From: an uncultured Metabacillus sp.
GTDB taxonomy: Bacteria; Bacillota; Bacilli; Bacillales; Bacillaceae
Reading direction: 5' to 3'
Length of the DNA stretch: 64,000 bases
Assembly (NCBI RefSeq): GCF_947503125.1
Contig: NZ_CANNCR010000008.1
Location: 84,166 to 148,165, forward strand
Position numbers and translations under genes: made by a program
In this document: one piece after another, positions 1 through 9,091 of the stretch
How the letters are laid out: every line of letters begins with the position of its first letter
Numbering within the stretch: the stretch's first letter is position 1
The notes under the pieces: model-generated
Database searches by the model: none
Told to the model about the DNA's origin: nothing
What the model saw: the letters and a program-made list of their open reading frames with translations, nothing else

Positions 1-1082
1 TTGCTTTCAGCAATTACTTTTCCCTCTTTTTTCAACACGAGAGATCCTAGTTCATCCCCTTTTTTAATAGGAGCCTGAACATTCTTTTCCAAGACAATTT
101 CCTGGGTTACATCATCAACGGTTTCTCCCTTTTTGGTAAGGACAGAAATCGGTTCAGATGTCATTAAATTCGCTTCTTTATCACTGCCTTTGCTTACCTT
201 TACCCTTGTCAACACATGATCTTTTTCAAAAAGAGGATGTGTCTGATATTGACTAAATGCATAATCGAGCATTTTTGTAACCTGTGCATTCCGATCTTTA
301 GGAGTATCTGCTCCGAATACAACCGCAATCACACGCATATTATCTTTTTTTGCAGTTGCTGTTAAACAATACTTTGCTTCATTCGTAAAGCCGGTTTTTA
401 CTCCATCTACACCTGGATAAAATTTTACAAGGCGATTCGTATTGACGAGCCAGAATTTTTTCTCGGTTCCCTCACGTAAGTAGTCCTCATATTTACCAGT
501 AAACTTTGTAATTTCCTCATATTTTAATAACTCTTTTGCCATAATCGACATGTCATATGCGGAGCTATAATGGCCATTCTCAGGTAAGCCTGTCGGGTTT
601 TTAAAATGCGTATTTTTCAAGCCTAACTCAGCTGCTTTTTCATTCATCATATTGACAAACTCATCGGCTGATCCTGCAATTTTTTCAGCCATGGCAACGG
701 AAGCATCATTTCCAGACCCGATCGCAATTCCTTTTAGCATTTGCTCAACAGTCATTTCTTCACCGGGCTCTAAAAAAATTTGCGAACCTCCCATTGATGC
801 AGCATATTCGCTTGTGCGTACTTTTTCATCCCATTTTATTTGATTTTTTTCAAGCGCTTCCATAATTAAAAGCATTGTCATTATTTTTGTCATACTTGCT
901 GGAGGAAGCTTTTCATTACTATTTTTATCGTACAAAATCGTTCCTGTATCTCGTTCGATTAAAACAGCTGACTTCGCTTTATCTGCAAGTTCAACAGTAG
1001 TAGATTCTTTAGCAGCAAATGCCGCTGGTGTAACAGAAAGAAGCATCGCTATAAGCGTTAAACATGAAAATATCCGTTTCAT
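1..1082 (-). CDS. dacF: D-alanyl-D-alanine carboxypeptidase DacF (3' end cut by window)
   Basis: Low-molecular-weight penicillin-binding protein that trims the terminal D-Ala from peptidoglycan stem peptides; in B. subtilis it acts in the forespore. The frame is open from the ATG at 1082 to the window edge, about 360 residues, so the C-terminus is missing. A signal peptide (MKRIFSCL, then a hydrophobic stretch ending near AFA) is followed by the three active-site motifs SMTK, SGN and KTG in the right order. The start is fixed by GGAGGG at 1091-1096. In B. subtilis the spoIIA genes follow dacF; they would lie outside the window. Confidence is high from motifs and neighbours. Confidence 0.93.
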   Translation of the reverse strand, partial: MKRIFSCLTLIAMLLSVTPAAFAAKESTTVELADKAKSAVLIERDTGTILYDKNSNEKLPPASMTKIMTMLLIMEALEKNQIKWDEKVRTSEYAASMGGSQIFLEPGEEMTVEQMLKGIAIGSGNDASVAMAEKIAGSADEFVNMMNEKAAELGLKNTHFKNPTGLPENGHYSSAYDMSIMAKELLKYEEITKFTGKYEDYLREGTEKKFWLVNTNRLVKFYPGVDGVKTGFTNEAKYCLTATAKKDNMRVIAVVFGADTPKDRNAQVTKMLDYAFSQYQTHPLFEKDHVLTRVKVSKGSDKEANLMTSEPISVLTKKGETVDDVTQEIVLEKNVQAPIKKGDELGSLVLKKEGKVIAES

Positions 1083-1111
1083 TTCATAAGCCCTCCATTC
1101 TTTATACATTC

Positions 1112-1140
1112 CATTTTTTCCAATGGAAGGGAAATTATAC
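1112..1140 (-). promoter_or_regulatory. candidate sigma-F promoter of dacF
   Basis: On the minus strand GTATA (1136-1140) and GGAAAAAATG (1112-1121) are separated by 14 bases. The second box fits the sigma-F -10 consensus GGnnAnAnTg at every fixed position, and the distance to the dacF ribosome site is right. dacF is sigma-F dependent in B. subtilis. Confidence 0.6.
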
Positions 1141-1299
1141 TTGAAATGTAAGACTTTTTTATATTAGTTTACACGAATGAAAGATGATAGCGCCTTTCAC
1201 AAGGCTGCCTGTTATGTTGAAGTTTAAAGAAGAGAGAATCTTGTAGAAGAAGTGTTAGATGAAAGAGGTGTTAAGACATCTAAATTGTTTATTTCTCAC

Positions 1300-1327
1300 A
1301 AAAAACCACAGCTCTAAGGCTGTGGTT
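1300..1327 (-). terminator. terminator of deoB-punA-pdp operon
   Basis: Perfect 9-bp stem AACCACAGC/GCTGTGGTT (1304-1312 with 1319-1327) followed on the minus strand by a run of T, just after the pdp stop codon. Confidence 0.88.
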
Positions 1328-1337
1328 CTTATAAACC

Positions 1338-2639
1338 CTATTCAACCGTTGCATAAATTAATTTCGGTGCGTTAACTGAATTTTCCGTAACCGTGATACT
1401 TCCGTAAAGTTTTTTCTTCACATCTTCTACATCTTTACGATTACTATGGATCGTCACAAGTGACTCGCCTTTTTTAACGGTATCACCGATTTTTTTATTT
1501 AAAACTAAGCCGACAGCTAAGTCAATTTCCGATTCCTTAGTAGCACGGCCTGCACCAAGCAGCATGGCAGCTGTTCCGACTGAATCTGCGATGATTTCCG
1601 AAACATAGCCGTCTTCTTTTGCCTCTAATTCCGTAATAAATTCGGCTTTCGGTAATTTATCTGGGTCTTCGACGACTGATCCGTCACCACCTTGTGCTTC
1701 CAGGAATCTCTTTAATGTATTTAATGCCTTGCCGTTTTCTATTACTTCAACAAGCTTTGCACGTGCCTCGTCAAGCGAGTCTGCCTTTTCTGCTAAAAGA
1801 ACCATATAACTGCCTAGTGTTAAGCATAATTCTTCTAAATCCTTTGGTCCTTTTCCGCTTAACGTATCGATGGCTTCCTTTACTTCAAGGGCATTGCCGA
1901 TTGCAAAGCCCAATGGCTGGCTCATGTCAGAAATAATCGCCATTGTTCTGCGGCCAACTAAATTTCCAATGTCTACCATCGCTTTTGCTAGTTCTTTTGA
2001 ACCTTCTAAATCTTTCATGAATGCTCCAGCACCTGTTTTAACATCCAATACAATTGCATCAGCACCTGCTGCAATTTTTTTACTCATGATTGAGCTGGCA
2101 ATAAGTGGTATGCTGTTTACGGTAGCTGTTACATCTCTGAGTGCATATAGTTTTTTATCAGCTGGAGTTAAATTTCCGCTTTGTCCGATGACGGCAAGCT
2201 TGTTTTTGTTGACTAGCTCGATAAATTTCTTGTTTTCAATCTCTACATGAAAACCTGGTACTGACTCAAGCTTATCAATAGTTCCGCCTGTGTGACCTAA
2301 TCCGCGTCCTGACATTTTTGCTACTGGTACACCAACTGCTGCCACTAATGGTCCTAATACTAATGTAGTTGTGTCGCCGACTCCACCTGTGCTGTGCTTA
2401 TCTACTTTTATACCTTCGATTTCGCTTAAGTCGATTTTATCACCAGATTCGACCATTGCTATTGTAAGCTCTGCACGTTCATTATCGGTCATTCCTTGGA
2501 AGAAAATCGCCATTGTTAATGCACTCATTTGGTAATCCGGAATATCACCAGCTGTATATCCTTTAATAATATAGTTGATTTCTTCTTTTGTTAATTCCTG
2601 ACCATCTCTTTTTTTTTCAATTAAGTCTACCATTCTCAT
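1338..2639 (-). CDS. pdp: pyrimidine-nucleoside phosphorylase
   Basis: Splits thymidine, deoxyuridine and uridine with phosphate into base and (deoxy)ribose-1-phosphate, in the cytosol. The protein is 433 residues, usual for the family, and carries the thymidine phosphorylase signature around [16 protein letters not shown] plus the KMSGRG phosphate region. An upstream GTG at 2651 would add four residues, but the ATG at 2639 has AAGGGTG at the right distance and matches the family N-terminus MRMVDLI. It is the last gene of a three-gene operon behind punA, so its sugar phosphate product is the substrate of DeoB. Confidence 0.96.
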   Translation of the reverse strand: MRMVDLIEKKRDGQELTKEEINYIIKGYTAGDIPDYQMSALTMAIFFQGMTDNERAELTIAMVESGDKIDLSEIEGIKVDKHSTGGVGDTTTLVLGPLVAAVGVPVAKMSGRGLGHTGGTIDKLESVPGFHVEIENKKFIELVNKNKLAVIGQSGNLTPADKKLYALRDVTATVNSIPLIASSIMSKKIAAGADAIVLDVKTGAGAFMKDLEGSKELAKAMVDIGNLVGRRTMAIISDMSQPLGFAIGNALEVKEAIDTLSGKGPKDLEELCLTLGSYMVLLAEKADSLDEARAKLVEVIENGKALNTLKRFLEAQGGDGSVVEDPDKLPKAEFITELEAKEDGYVSEIIADSVGTAAMLLGAGRATKESEIDLAVGLVLNKKIGDTVKKGESLVTIHSNRKDVEDVKKKLYGSITVTENSVNAPKLIYATVE

Positions 2640-2664
2640 GCTTAATCTCACCCTTATATACGTA

Positions 2665-3483
2665 TTAGTCGATCTTCTCTATAATGCTTTTTACGAGCTT
2701 TAAGAAATTAGAACGTACTTTTTCGGTTGTTTCCATTACTTCATCATGTGATAATGGCTGATCCAAAATACCTGCTGCCATATTTGAAATACAGGAGATT
2801 CCTAACACATTTAATCCGGCATGTCTTGCTATAATAACTTCCGGTACTGTTGACATCCCTACCGCGTCTCCTCCAATTATTCGGAGAGCACGGACTTCTG
2901 CCGGAGTTTCATACGATGGGCCGGTATTCGCTACATAAACGCCTTCTTGAAGCTTAATATTTAACTCCTTCGCAGTACGTTTTGCCAATTCTCTTAGTTT
3001 TTTACTGTAGCTTTCTGACATATCCGGAAAACGGACACCTATATTAGCATCATTCGGCCCGATTAACGGGTTTGTCCCCATATTATTGATATGATCGGTA
3101 ATTAGCATCAAATCTCCCGCTTCGAAAGCTTCATTAATCCCGCCTGCAGCATTTGTAACGATCAACGTTTCGACTCCTAATTCCTTCATGACGCGAACTG
3201 GTGCAGTGACTTTATCTAAGTTATATCCTTCATAAAAATGAAAACGACCTTGCATCACAATGACATTCTCATCCTTTAATCGTCCAAAAACGAGCTGCCC
3301 TGCATGCCCTTCAACTGTGGAAACAGGGAAGTTCGGAATCTCATGATAAGGAATTTTTACAGGCTTTTCGATTTCTTCGGCTAAAACTCCCAGGCCGGAG
3401 CCTAAAATTAGGCCGATCTTTGGTGTATCTTTATATTTTCCCTTTAAATAGTCTGCAGCTTCTTTAATATTTCCATAATTCAT
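2665..3483 (-). CDS. punA: purine-nucleoside phosphorylase I
   Basis: Phosphorolysis of inosine, guanosine and their deoxy forms to free purine and pentose-1-phosphate. The 272-residue length and the blocks [27 protein letters not shown] and TNAAGGIN are those of the trimeric PNP/MTA phosphorylase family. The PNP selectivity motif GMSTVPEVI and the conserved SHDEV segment are present. It overlaps the end of deoB by four bases (ATGA), indicating translational coupling, and is followed after 25 bases by pdp. Confidence 0.96.
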   Translation of the reverse strand: MNYGNIKEAADYLKGKYKDTPKIGLILGSGLGVLAEEIEKPVKIPYHEIPNFPVSTVEGHAGQLVFGRLKDENVIVMQGRFHFYEGYNLDKVTAPVRVMKELGVETLIVTNAAGGINEAFEAGDLMLITDHINNMGTNPLIGPNDANIGVRFPDMSESYSKKLRELAKRTAKELNIKLQEGVYVANTGPSYETPAEVRALRIIGGDAVGMSTVPEVIIARHAGLNVLGISCISNMAAGILDQPLSHDEVMETTEKVRSNFLKLVKSIIEKID

Positions 3484-4679
3484 TTAGATCCATCCTCCTT
3501 CAACTCCGCTAAGAAACTTTTTCCATATTCAGGCAGCTTTACGTTGAAGTTATCAGCAATCGTTGCGCCAACATCGGCAAATGTATTTCTTAACGGCAGC
3601 TCTTTGCCAGCTTTATATCTCGGACTATAAACGAGTAATGGTACATATTCTCTTGTATGATCTGTTCCGTGGTGTATTGGATCATTTCCATGGTCAGCCG
3701 TGATGATAAGCAGATCTTCCTTAGTTAATTTCTCAAGGACTTCAGTCAGTCTGTTATCAAATTCCTCAAGCGCTTTTCCATAACCAGCGGGATCACGGCG
3801 ATGACCGAATAATGCATCAAAATCTACTAGGTTAACAAAGCTGATACCGGTAAAGTTCATCCCTAACGTATCAATTAATTTATCCATTCCATCCATATTA
3901 GATTTTGTTCTTATAGACTTTGTAATTCCTTCTCCATCATAAATATCAGAAATCTTTCCAATTGCCAAAACATCATAGCCGCTATCTTTAAGTTCATTCA
4001 TGACCGTACGATCAAATGGTTTTAATGCATAATCGTGACGATTCGCTGTTCTTGTGAAATTTCCAGGCTCCCCTATAAATGGACGAGCAATGATCCGTCC
4101 AACCATATATTTTTCATCTAATGTCATTTCACGAGCAATTTCACAAATTTTATATAATTCATCTAAAGGTACAATGTCTTCATGTGCAGCGATTTGCAAT
4201 ACGGAATCCGCAGAAGTATAGACGATTAAAGCTCCTGTTTTCATATGCTCTTCGCCTAATTCATCTAGTATTTCTGTGCCTGATGCAGGTTTATTTCCAA
4301 TAATTTTTCGTCCTGTTTTGGCTTCTAAATCATGAATGAGCTCGGCTGGAAACCCATCTGGAAATACTTTAAATGGTTTTTTAATATTTAGACCCATAAT
4401 CTCCCAATGTCCTGTCATTGTATCTTTGCCCGTAGAAGCTTCCTGCATTTTAGTATAAAAAGCTAATGGCTGATCTTGTTTTTGTACCCCTTTTATTTCT
4501 CGAATATTGCTGAGTCCGAGCTTTGCCATATTCGGCATATGCAATCCACCCATATGCTCTGCTATATGACCAAGTGTATCAGATCCAAGATCATTAAATT
4601 TATCTGCATCAGGGGCCTCTCCAATGCCAACTGAATCCATTACAATTAAAAAAATTCGTTTATATGTATAATTTGACAT
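3480..4679 (-). CDS. deoB: phosphopentomutase
   Basis: Interconverts (deoxy)ribose-1-phosphate and 5-phosphate, feeding nucleoside sugars into central metabolism. The 399 residues belong to the alkaline-phosphatase superfamily; metal-site motifs are visible at the N-terminus ([12 protein letters not shown]) and near residue 330 (TADHGNDP, then [11 protein letters not shown]). The ATG at 4679 follows AAAGGAGGATTTGG. First gene of the operon deoB-punA-pdp, with its own promoter and a palindromic operator upstream. The equivalent B. subtilis gene is drm. Confidence 0.96.
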   Translation of the reverse strand: MSNYTYKRIFLIVMDSVGIGEAPDADKFNDLGSDTLGHIAEHMGGLHMPNMAKLGLSNIREIKGVQKQDQPLAFYTKMQEASTGKDTMTGHWEIMGLNIKKPFKVFPDGFPAELIHDLEAKTGRKIIGNKPASGTEILDELGEEHMKTGALIVYTSADSVLQIAAHEDIVPLDELYKICEIAREMTLDEKYMVGRIIARPFIGEPGNFTRTANRHDYALKPFDRTVMNELKDSGYDVLAIGKISDIYDGEGITKSIRTKSNMDGMDKLIDTLGMNFTGISFVNLVDFDALFGHRRDPAGYGKALEEFDNRLTEVLEKLTKEDLLIITADHGNDPIHHGTDHTREYVPLLVYSPRYKAGKELPLRNTFADVGATIADNFNVKLPEYGKSFLAELKEDGSK

Positions 4680-4747
4680 CCAAATCCTCCTTTACTATCT
4701 CATTTTACTGTTCCTTATATCAGCTTATTCCATTCGATAACGCCAAC

Positions 4748-4765
4748 TTGTCAGAAGTCTGACAA
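4748..4765 (-). promoter_or_regulatory. 18-bp palindromic operator upstream of deoB
   Basis: TTGTCAGA-AG-TCTGACAA is a perfect inverted repeat lying a few bases downstream of the predicted transcription start. Arm length and spacing suggest a dimeric repressor, possibly of the GntR type. No regulator gene is adjacent, so the binding protein is unknown. Confidence 0.6.
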
Positions 4766-4780
4766 CCTTTCGTTATTTTC

Positions 4781-4810
4781 ATTATAAACCCCTTTCATGA
4801 TAAATGACAA
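4781..4810 (-). promoter_or_regulatory. sigma-A promoter of deoB-punA-pdp
   Basis: On the minus strand TTGTCA (4805-4810) and a perfect TATAAT (4781-4786) are spaced by 18 bases, about 100 bases before deoB. The predicted start lies near 4774, directly before the palindrome. Confidence 0.7.
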
Positions 4811-4827
4811 CTTTTAAATCAACTAAG

Positions 4828-4945
4828 AAAAGCGTAAGCGCCTTGATCAGCCTAAGGCAAATAAGAAGCTCATGAATAGAAGGCGTTCTTTGCCTTCTAT
4901 TCTAAATTGGCTAGACCCTAGAGAGGCTAGGCGCTGGAGCTGGAT
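4828..4945. repeat. foldback intergenic repeat, diverged copy
   Basis: Between the deoB promoter and the xerD terminator. It has the same plan as the repeats at 47519 and 58676: AAAAGCG at one end, GCGCTGGAGCTGGA at the other, and a central hairpin AATAGAAGGC/GCCTTCTATT. The outer arms pair through AGCGCC/GGCGCT. Sequence between the arms is diverged. Similar GCGC-rich elements are scattered in Bacillaceae genomes. No coding content. Confidence 0.65.
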
Positions 4946-4991
4946 GTCAAAGCTCTATCCACAGTCCAACAATTTTAAAATTTCCTAACAA

Positions 4992-5020
4992 TAAAAAAGC
5001 ATCCCGTACTTGGAGATGCC
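4992..5020 (-). terminator. terminator after xerD
   Basis: Stem GGCATC/GATGC with an 11-base loop followed by TTTTTT on the minus strand, starting directly after the xerD stop codon. Confidence 0.75.
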
Positions 5021-5022
5021 TG

Positions 5023-5916
5023 TTATGCCCTTGGATGGAATTGATTGTAGACATCCTTTAATCGAGCTTTTGAAACATGTGTATAGATTTGTGTCGTTGA
5101 AATATCTGCATGACCAAGCATTTCCTGCACGGCTCTTAAATCTGCTCCATTTTCGAGTAAATGTGTGGCAAAGGAATGCCTTAGTGTATGCGGGGTAAGT
5201 TCTTTTTCAATTCTTGCTTCCAGAGCAATTTTCTTTAAGTTCTTCCAAAAGCCTTGCCGGGTAATTCGTTTCCCATGGTGGTTGACGAAAAGGGCCTCTG
5301 TCGGCTGCTTTGCGTTTAATAGCTTTGGTCTTCCCTTTTCAATATAATTTGTGATAACCTCTGTAGCCGTTTGGCCAATTGGTACAATCCGTTCTTTATT
5401 CCCTTTTCCGAAGCAGCGAATGAACCCCATAGTTAAATGAATATCTGTTAAATTCAAATTGATCATTTCACTAACACGGATTCCTGTTGCATATAAAAGC
5501 TCAAGCATTGCTTTATCTCGGTAGCCAAATGGTGTTGTAAGCTTAGGGGTATCAAGAAGCTTTTCAACTTCTTGCAGTGAAAGAATTTTAGGTAAGCTTC
5601 TTTCTAATTGAGGTGACTCGATTAAAACAGATGGATCTTGGTCAGCTTGTTTTTCTCTAAGTAAAAATTGATGGAATGAACGGATCGAAGCGGTATGTCT
5701 AGCAATTGTTTTACTAGATTTTCCTGCTTCTTTTAATGCTTTTAAAAATTGAATAATATGAAGACGGGTTACATCATTAAACGTTTCAACCTGCTGCTTT
5801 TCCACTAAATGCTTTTGGTAGCTTTTCAAATCTCGTTCATAGGACATGATTGTATTATTTGATAAACCTCGTTCTACTATTAAATAATGGATGAAATCTT
5901 TTATTTGATCCTTCAA
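5023..5916 (-). CDS. xerD: site-specific tyrosine recombinase XerD
   Basis: Resolves chromosome dimers at dif together with XerC (called RipX in B. subtilis). 297 residues: an N-terminal SAM-like core-binding domain (about 1-90) and a catalytic domain (about 108-290). All catalytic residues are visible: R147 (TGIRVSE), K171 (GKGNKE), H243 and R246 (HTLRHSF), H269 (LGHA) and the nucleophile Y278 (IYTH). It sits downstream of yqzK and fur as in B. subtilis. It is intact, unlike the phage-type integrase at the right end of the window. Confidence 0.95.
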   Translation of the reverse strand: MKDQIKDFIHYLIVERGLSNNTIMSYERDLKSYQKHLVEKQQVETFNDVTRLHIIQFLKALKEAGKSSKTIARHTASIRSFHQFLLREKQADQDPSVLIESPQLERSLPKILSLQEVEKLLDTPKLTTPFGYRDKAMLELLYATGIRVSEMINLNLTDIHLTMGFIRCFGKGNKERIVPIGQTATEVITNYIEKGRPKLLNAKQPTEALFVNHHGKRITRQGFWKNLKKIALEARIEKELTPHTLRHSFATHLLENGADLRAVQEMLGHADISTTQIYTHVSKARLKDVYNQFHPRA

Positions 5917-5922
5917 AATCGT

Positions 5923-6150
5923 CTACTCCCCATTGTCTATAAAGAAAAGTAATCTGTTATACCAGCTTTCTTCTTCATTGTTTACCATTTTCGTAACCTT
6001 TAATGCTGCACCTTCTGGTTGATCATATCGATGCAGTTCCTGGTATTCTAAGTTCACCCACATGATAGCATAATAGAATAAAATCGTAAATCCAGTAAAT
6101 AAAATAAACACTTTTACCATATCTCTAATTGTTTTTAGCCAACGAATCAT
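5923..6150 (-). CDS. yqzK: YqzK family small membrane protein (DUF4227)
   Basis: A 75-residue protein of unknown function, always found between fur and xerD in Bacillus relatives. One transmembrane segment is visible at about residues 14-32 (FILFTGFTILFYYAIMWV); the rest is polar and acidic at the end. An upstream in-frame start at 6201 is possible, but the ATG at 6150 has GGAGG six bases before it and begins MIRWLK as in homologues. It ends six bases before xerD and is probably cotranscribed with it. Confidence 0.82.
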   Translation of the reverse strand: MIRWLKTIRDMVKVFILFTGFTILFYYAIMWVNLEYQELHRYDQPEGAALKVTKMVNNEEESWYNRLLFFIDNGE

Positions 6151-6321
6151 AAAGAACCTCCATGTTATGAATGATTTATCCGGTTTTCCGGTGTTTAGCA
6201 AGCCTTTTGAAGGATCATATCTTTAAAGGAGAATTTACTGCGATTATTAGAAGATATGCCAAAAAGGACAAACTTTATACATGGATTTTTCAAACGAATA
6301 AAAAAAGCCTAACGATGTTTG
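6150..6321. other. gap between fur and yqzK
   Basis: About 170 bases holding the fur terminator at one end and the yqzK ribosome site at the other. No other gene seen. Confidence 0.5.
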
Positions 6322-6328
6322 TTAGACT
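6301..6328 (-). terminator. terminator of fur, overlapping its stop codon
   Basis: Stem GTCTAAC/GTTAGGC with a 7-base loop and seven T on the minus strand. The fur stop codon (6322-6324) lies inside the first arm of the stem. Confidence 0.8.
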
Positions 6329-6804
6329 TTGTTCAACTCACTATTATCTTCTTGTTCATTATCCACTTTTTCTTGACATTTCACACATATTCCGTGAAAT
6401 GTTAAGCGGTGATCTTTTATTTTAAATTTCCATTTACTTTCAACTATTTCTTCTACGTCTTCAAGTAAGTCTTCTTCAATTTCAGCGACAGAACCACATT
6501 CAATGCATACTAAATGGTGATGAAAATGTGCTGCCCCTTCTTTACGAAGGTCGTATCTTGAAACGCCATCACCAAAGTTTATTTTATCGACAACTTTTAA
6601 TTCGGTTAACAATTCCAATGTTCGATACACAGTTGCTAAGCCAATTTCGGGTGCTTTTTCTTTAACAAGAAGGTATACATCTTCAGCACTTAAATGATCT
6701 TCTTCATTTTCTAGCAGTACCCGAACAGTTGCTTCACGCTGCGGTGTCAGCTTATAACTAGCAGAATGCAGCTGCTTCTTGATCCGATCAATGCGGTTTT
6801 CCAT
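6322..6804 (-). CDS. fur: ferric uptake regulator Fur
   Basis: Iron-responsive repressor of uptake genes. From the ATG at 6804 (GGGAGG upstream) it has 160 residues, slightly longer than usual because of an acidic tail (DNEQEDNSE). The N-terminal winged helix (LTPQREATVRVL and ATVYRTLELL), the metal site AHFHHHLV and two CxxC zinc motifs (CIECG, CVKCQ) are present. The window neighbours yqzK, xerD and spoIIM match the B. subtilis fur locus, which separates it from perR and zur. Two Fur/PerR-type boxes lie upstream. Confidence 0.93.
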   Translation of the reverse strand: MENRIDRIKKQLHSASYKLTPQREATVRVLLENEEDHLSAEDVYLLVKEKAPEIGLATVYRTLELLTELKVVDKINFGDGVSRYDLRKEGAAHFHHHLVCIECGSVAEIEEDLLEDVEEIVESKWKFKIKDHRLTFHGICVKCQEKVDNEQEDNSELNKV

Positions 6805-6871
6805 AAGTACTCTTCCTCCCTCGCCGCGTTCCCAAAACCTATTATATATCATCAGGAAGGAAAGTGTCCAA

Positions 6872-6886
6872 CTAAAATGATTATAA
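6872..6886 (-). promoter_or_regulatory. candidate PerR box at the fur promoter
   Basis: Minus-strand TTATAATCATTTTAG differs at two positions from the PerR box TTATAATnATTATAA and contains a TATAAT that could be the fur -10 element. fur is repressed by PerR in B. subtilis. Confidence 0.6.
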
Positions 6887-6911
6887 TCTAACAAAAAGAA
6901 CTAATATCATC

Positions 6912-6926
6912 TAATAATCATTATTA
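6912..6926. promoter_or_regulatory. second Fur/PerR-family box, overlapping the end of spoIIM
   Basis: TAATAATGATTATTA is a perfect 7-1-7 palindrome. It matches 12 of 14 informative positions of both the Fur box (TGATAATnATTATCA) and the PerR box, so the true ligand cannot be told by eye. Confidence 0.5.
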
Positions 6927-7577
6927 TTTACTTACAAACTCCACAATATTCTTCATTAAAAATGGTGATGCATATGCTTCAAAGCCTGAAGCTGCAATAG
7001 CCATCACTCCGATAAACAAAAAGACAATTACGTATCTCATAAATAAGGTGAACGGCGCCTCTAAGCTGTTTGATTTTTTTACAAATAGCTGTTTTATGAT
7101 CTTTAATGAAAATGCAATGGCAACAGAGCACATAATGATAAACGCTGGAATGAGTAAGACATTTTGAGGCAGCACTGTGACAAATGATAATAAAAAGCCC
7201 TTTAATCCTAACTGGTTAACCAAAAAGCCGACTGTAAAGCCTACCACTATGCCTTTAATAAACAACATAACTAAGATCACTGGCAGACCGATGATGGATA
7301 TACCTAAAATCCACATTAGTCCTAAGTATTTCAAGTTATGAAAAAAGCTCTGATGAAACATATCCGCTGAGCTTGCAACTTTTCCTTCAGCAACTTGTCC
7401 AAAAAAACGATTTAAATAGTAATATAAATCTTCCTTTTGACTTAAGTTCATACTATTAACAATGATCGCGCCAAATATAACCCCCATCAAAAATAGGACA
7501 AAAACAAACAGATAAATGGATGAATGTTCCTTAAGATGCTGTTTCATCATTTCACTAACTGGCGGTTGTTTACGCAT
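6924..7577 (-). CDS. spoIIM: stage II sporulation protein M
   Basis: Membrane component of the SpoIID-SpoIIM-SpoIIP engulfment complex made in the mother cell. The 217-residue protein has about five hydrophobic segments, starting at residue 22 ([16 protein letters not shown]), and fits the SpoIIM family (PF01944). The first residues are cytoplasmic and basic. The ATG at 7577 has GGGAGG upstream. A candidate sigma-E promoter precedes it. Confidence 0.94.
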   Translation of the reverse strand: MRKQPPVSEMMKQHLKEHSSIYLFVFVLFLMGVIFGAIIVNSMNLSQKEDLYYYLNRFFGQVAEGKVASSADMFHQSFFHNLKYLGLMWILGISIIGLPVILVMLFIKGIVVGFTVGFLVNQLGLKGFLLSFVTVLPQNVLLIPAFIIMCSVAIAFSLKIIKQLFVKKSNSLEAPFTLFMRYVIVFLFIGVMAIAASGFEAYASPFLMKNIVEFVSK

Positions 7578-7607
7578 AATTATTTCCTCCCGTCATTCAC
7601 TTACTAG

Positions 7608-7636
7608 AGTATATGAGAGGATTGCTAATCTATGAC
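7608..7636 (-). promoter_or_regulatory. candidate sigma-E promoter of spoIIM
   Basis: Minus-strand CATATACT (7608-7615) fits the sigma-E -10 consensus CATAnAnT, with ATA 15 bases upstream in the -35 region. It lies about 30 bases before the gene. spoIIM is sigma-E controlled in B. subtilis. Confidence 0.5.
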
Positions 7637-7872
7637 TTAAAAAACTTAAAGAGGAGTTAGAATTGTTACTAGATTTCCCTTTTTATAAAAGTCCTTATGT
7701 ACCAGTCTGTTGTTTTTCCTTAGAGGCGCTCAACTAAAGCTCAGCGCTATGCGTCTGCTTAGGTTCCTGTCTCCCCTGTCCCGTTGTTCAAAGAAGCAGC
7801 CTTAGCATACTTCCACACAAACTTATTTGTTTATTCAATCATAAGTTTTATCGTAGCTTTTGTAAAAACGAA

Positions 7873-7918
7873 AAGAAGCTGTCTCAGATGGGGGCATACC
7901 TTTTTGAGACAGCTTCTT
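7873..7918 (-). terminator. terminator after the EndoQ-like gene
   Basis: Perfect 14-bp stem AAGAAGCTGTCTCA/TGAGACAGCTTCTT with an 18-base loop, immediately after the stop codon, followed on the minus strand by TTCGTTTTT. The stretch 7640-7870 upstream holds no gene or motif I recognise. Confidence 0.82.
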
Positions 7919-7921
7919 CTT

Positions 7922-9085
7922 TTAAATGCCAGTCACTTTTCCATACGTTCCTCCGCCGCCTGAGTTCACTTGAAGTCGGCCTTCTCTTGCAGCTGCGATA
8001 TAATCAGCAATTTTCTCCGTTACGACCTTTTGAAGTTCATGTTTAGGTACTTCGTGTAAAATATTCATCTCTGTTCCAAACATATCCTTTAACTTATCCA
8101 ATGTTCTTGGACCAATGCCTGGAATAAATTGAAGCGGTACTTGATGAATATAGGGAGGACGTACTCTGCTACCTTTGATTCCCTCCGATAATTCTTTAAG
8201 CCGTTTTGAAACACCTTTTACAAACCGTGTACTGCCGCAGTTTTCGCATTCCTGTTGGCCATTCGGCTTTAAGCCGCATTTTTCACAGGTTGTTTCATAA
8301 TATTTCCCTAAATAAGGATTTAAGCCGTAATTCGCTTGGATTCTCCTGCCACCTTCTTCAGCCAGCGCCTTTTTCAGCTCTAAAAAGCTTGGCTCCTCTA
8401 ATAGGAGCTTTTGATATTCTCTTCCTATTTTCGGTAAGGAATGGGCGTCTGAATTTGTTAAAAAAGTATAGTGCTGAAGCTCATCAATTTGGTCTGCCAT
8501 CATCGTATCTGAGCTTAAACCTAATTCAACCGCATCAATTAAGCTGCCATCAAAAACTTCCTCTAACGACTTTACTACACCACTTCCATACAAGCTTTTA
8601 TGCGGTGTAAAAATATGAGCAGGGATAAATAAACCCCCAAGGCTTTTTACAACCTTTTGTAATGTTATTCCTTTTTCATAGATCCTTTGTGAACTAAGGT
8701 TAATATTTGTCAACCTTTTGGAGAGCCAAGTAGAAAACTCCTCCATTTTTTCAAGTGACGGCATAAATGCCAAAACATGAATCGGCCCTTTGCAGGCTTC
8801 ATCATAGATTTCAAGTTCAGTCCCGAGAATTAAAGTAGTATCCAAAAAGCGTATGCCACCGGTTTCTAATTCCATACATTCTCCGGTTTCGACAAGCTTT
8901 TTTAATGTAAGCAATACCTCTGGGACATGACAATCAATAATACCAACGATATCAATGCCTTTATGCTCGCTTGCTTCTACCAATATATTTTCCAATGTAA
9001 GGGAGCGAGATGCCGTTATTTTTACTGGCTTTCCTGAAGTCGTTTGACCAATATGAATATGTAAATCAGCAAAATAACTGTTCAT
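7922..9085 (-). CDS. endonuclease Q-like PHP-domain DNA repair protein (YqxK type)
   Basis: 387 residues. The N-terminus YFADLHIHIG is the first metal motif of a PHP phosphoesterase domain; later metal residues fit GIIDCHVPE, PAHIFTPH and LTNSDAHSLP. A four-cysteine zinc knuckle (CEKCG, CENCG) sits near residues 263-281, and a helix-hairpin-helix (FIPGIGPRTLDKL) near 330. This order is that of endonuclease Q, which nicks DNA 5' to deaminated bases and is known in archaea and some Bacillus. The B. subtilis name YqxK is given from location and family memory. It starts six bases after nudF and is probably in one operon with it. Confidence 0.8.
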   Translation of the reverse strand: MNSYFADLHIHIGQTTSGKPVKITASRSLTLENILVEASEHKGIDIVGIIDCHVPEVLLTLKKLVETGECMELETGGIRFLDTTLILGTELEIYDEACKGPIHVLAFMPSLEKMEEFSTWLSKRLTNINLSSQRIYEKGITLQKVVKSLGGLFIPAHIFTPHKSLYGSGVVKSLEEVFDGSLIDAVELGLSSDTMMADQIDELQHYTFLTNSDAHSLPKIGREYQKLLLEEPSFLELKKALAEEGGRRIQANYGLNPYLGKYYETTCEKCGLKPNGQQECENCGSTRFVKGVSKRLKELSEGIKGSRVRPPYIHQVPLQFIPGIGPRTLDKLKDMFGTEMNILHEVPKHELQKVVTEKIADYIAAAREGRLQVNSGGGGTYGKVTGI

Positions 9086-9091
9086 TGTTTT

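Noticed and set aside
1870..2250. 126-aa plus-strand frame opposite pdp
   Set aside because: Antisense shadow of a well conserved gene.
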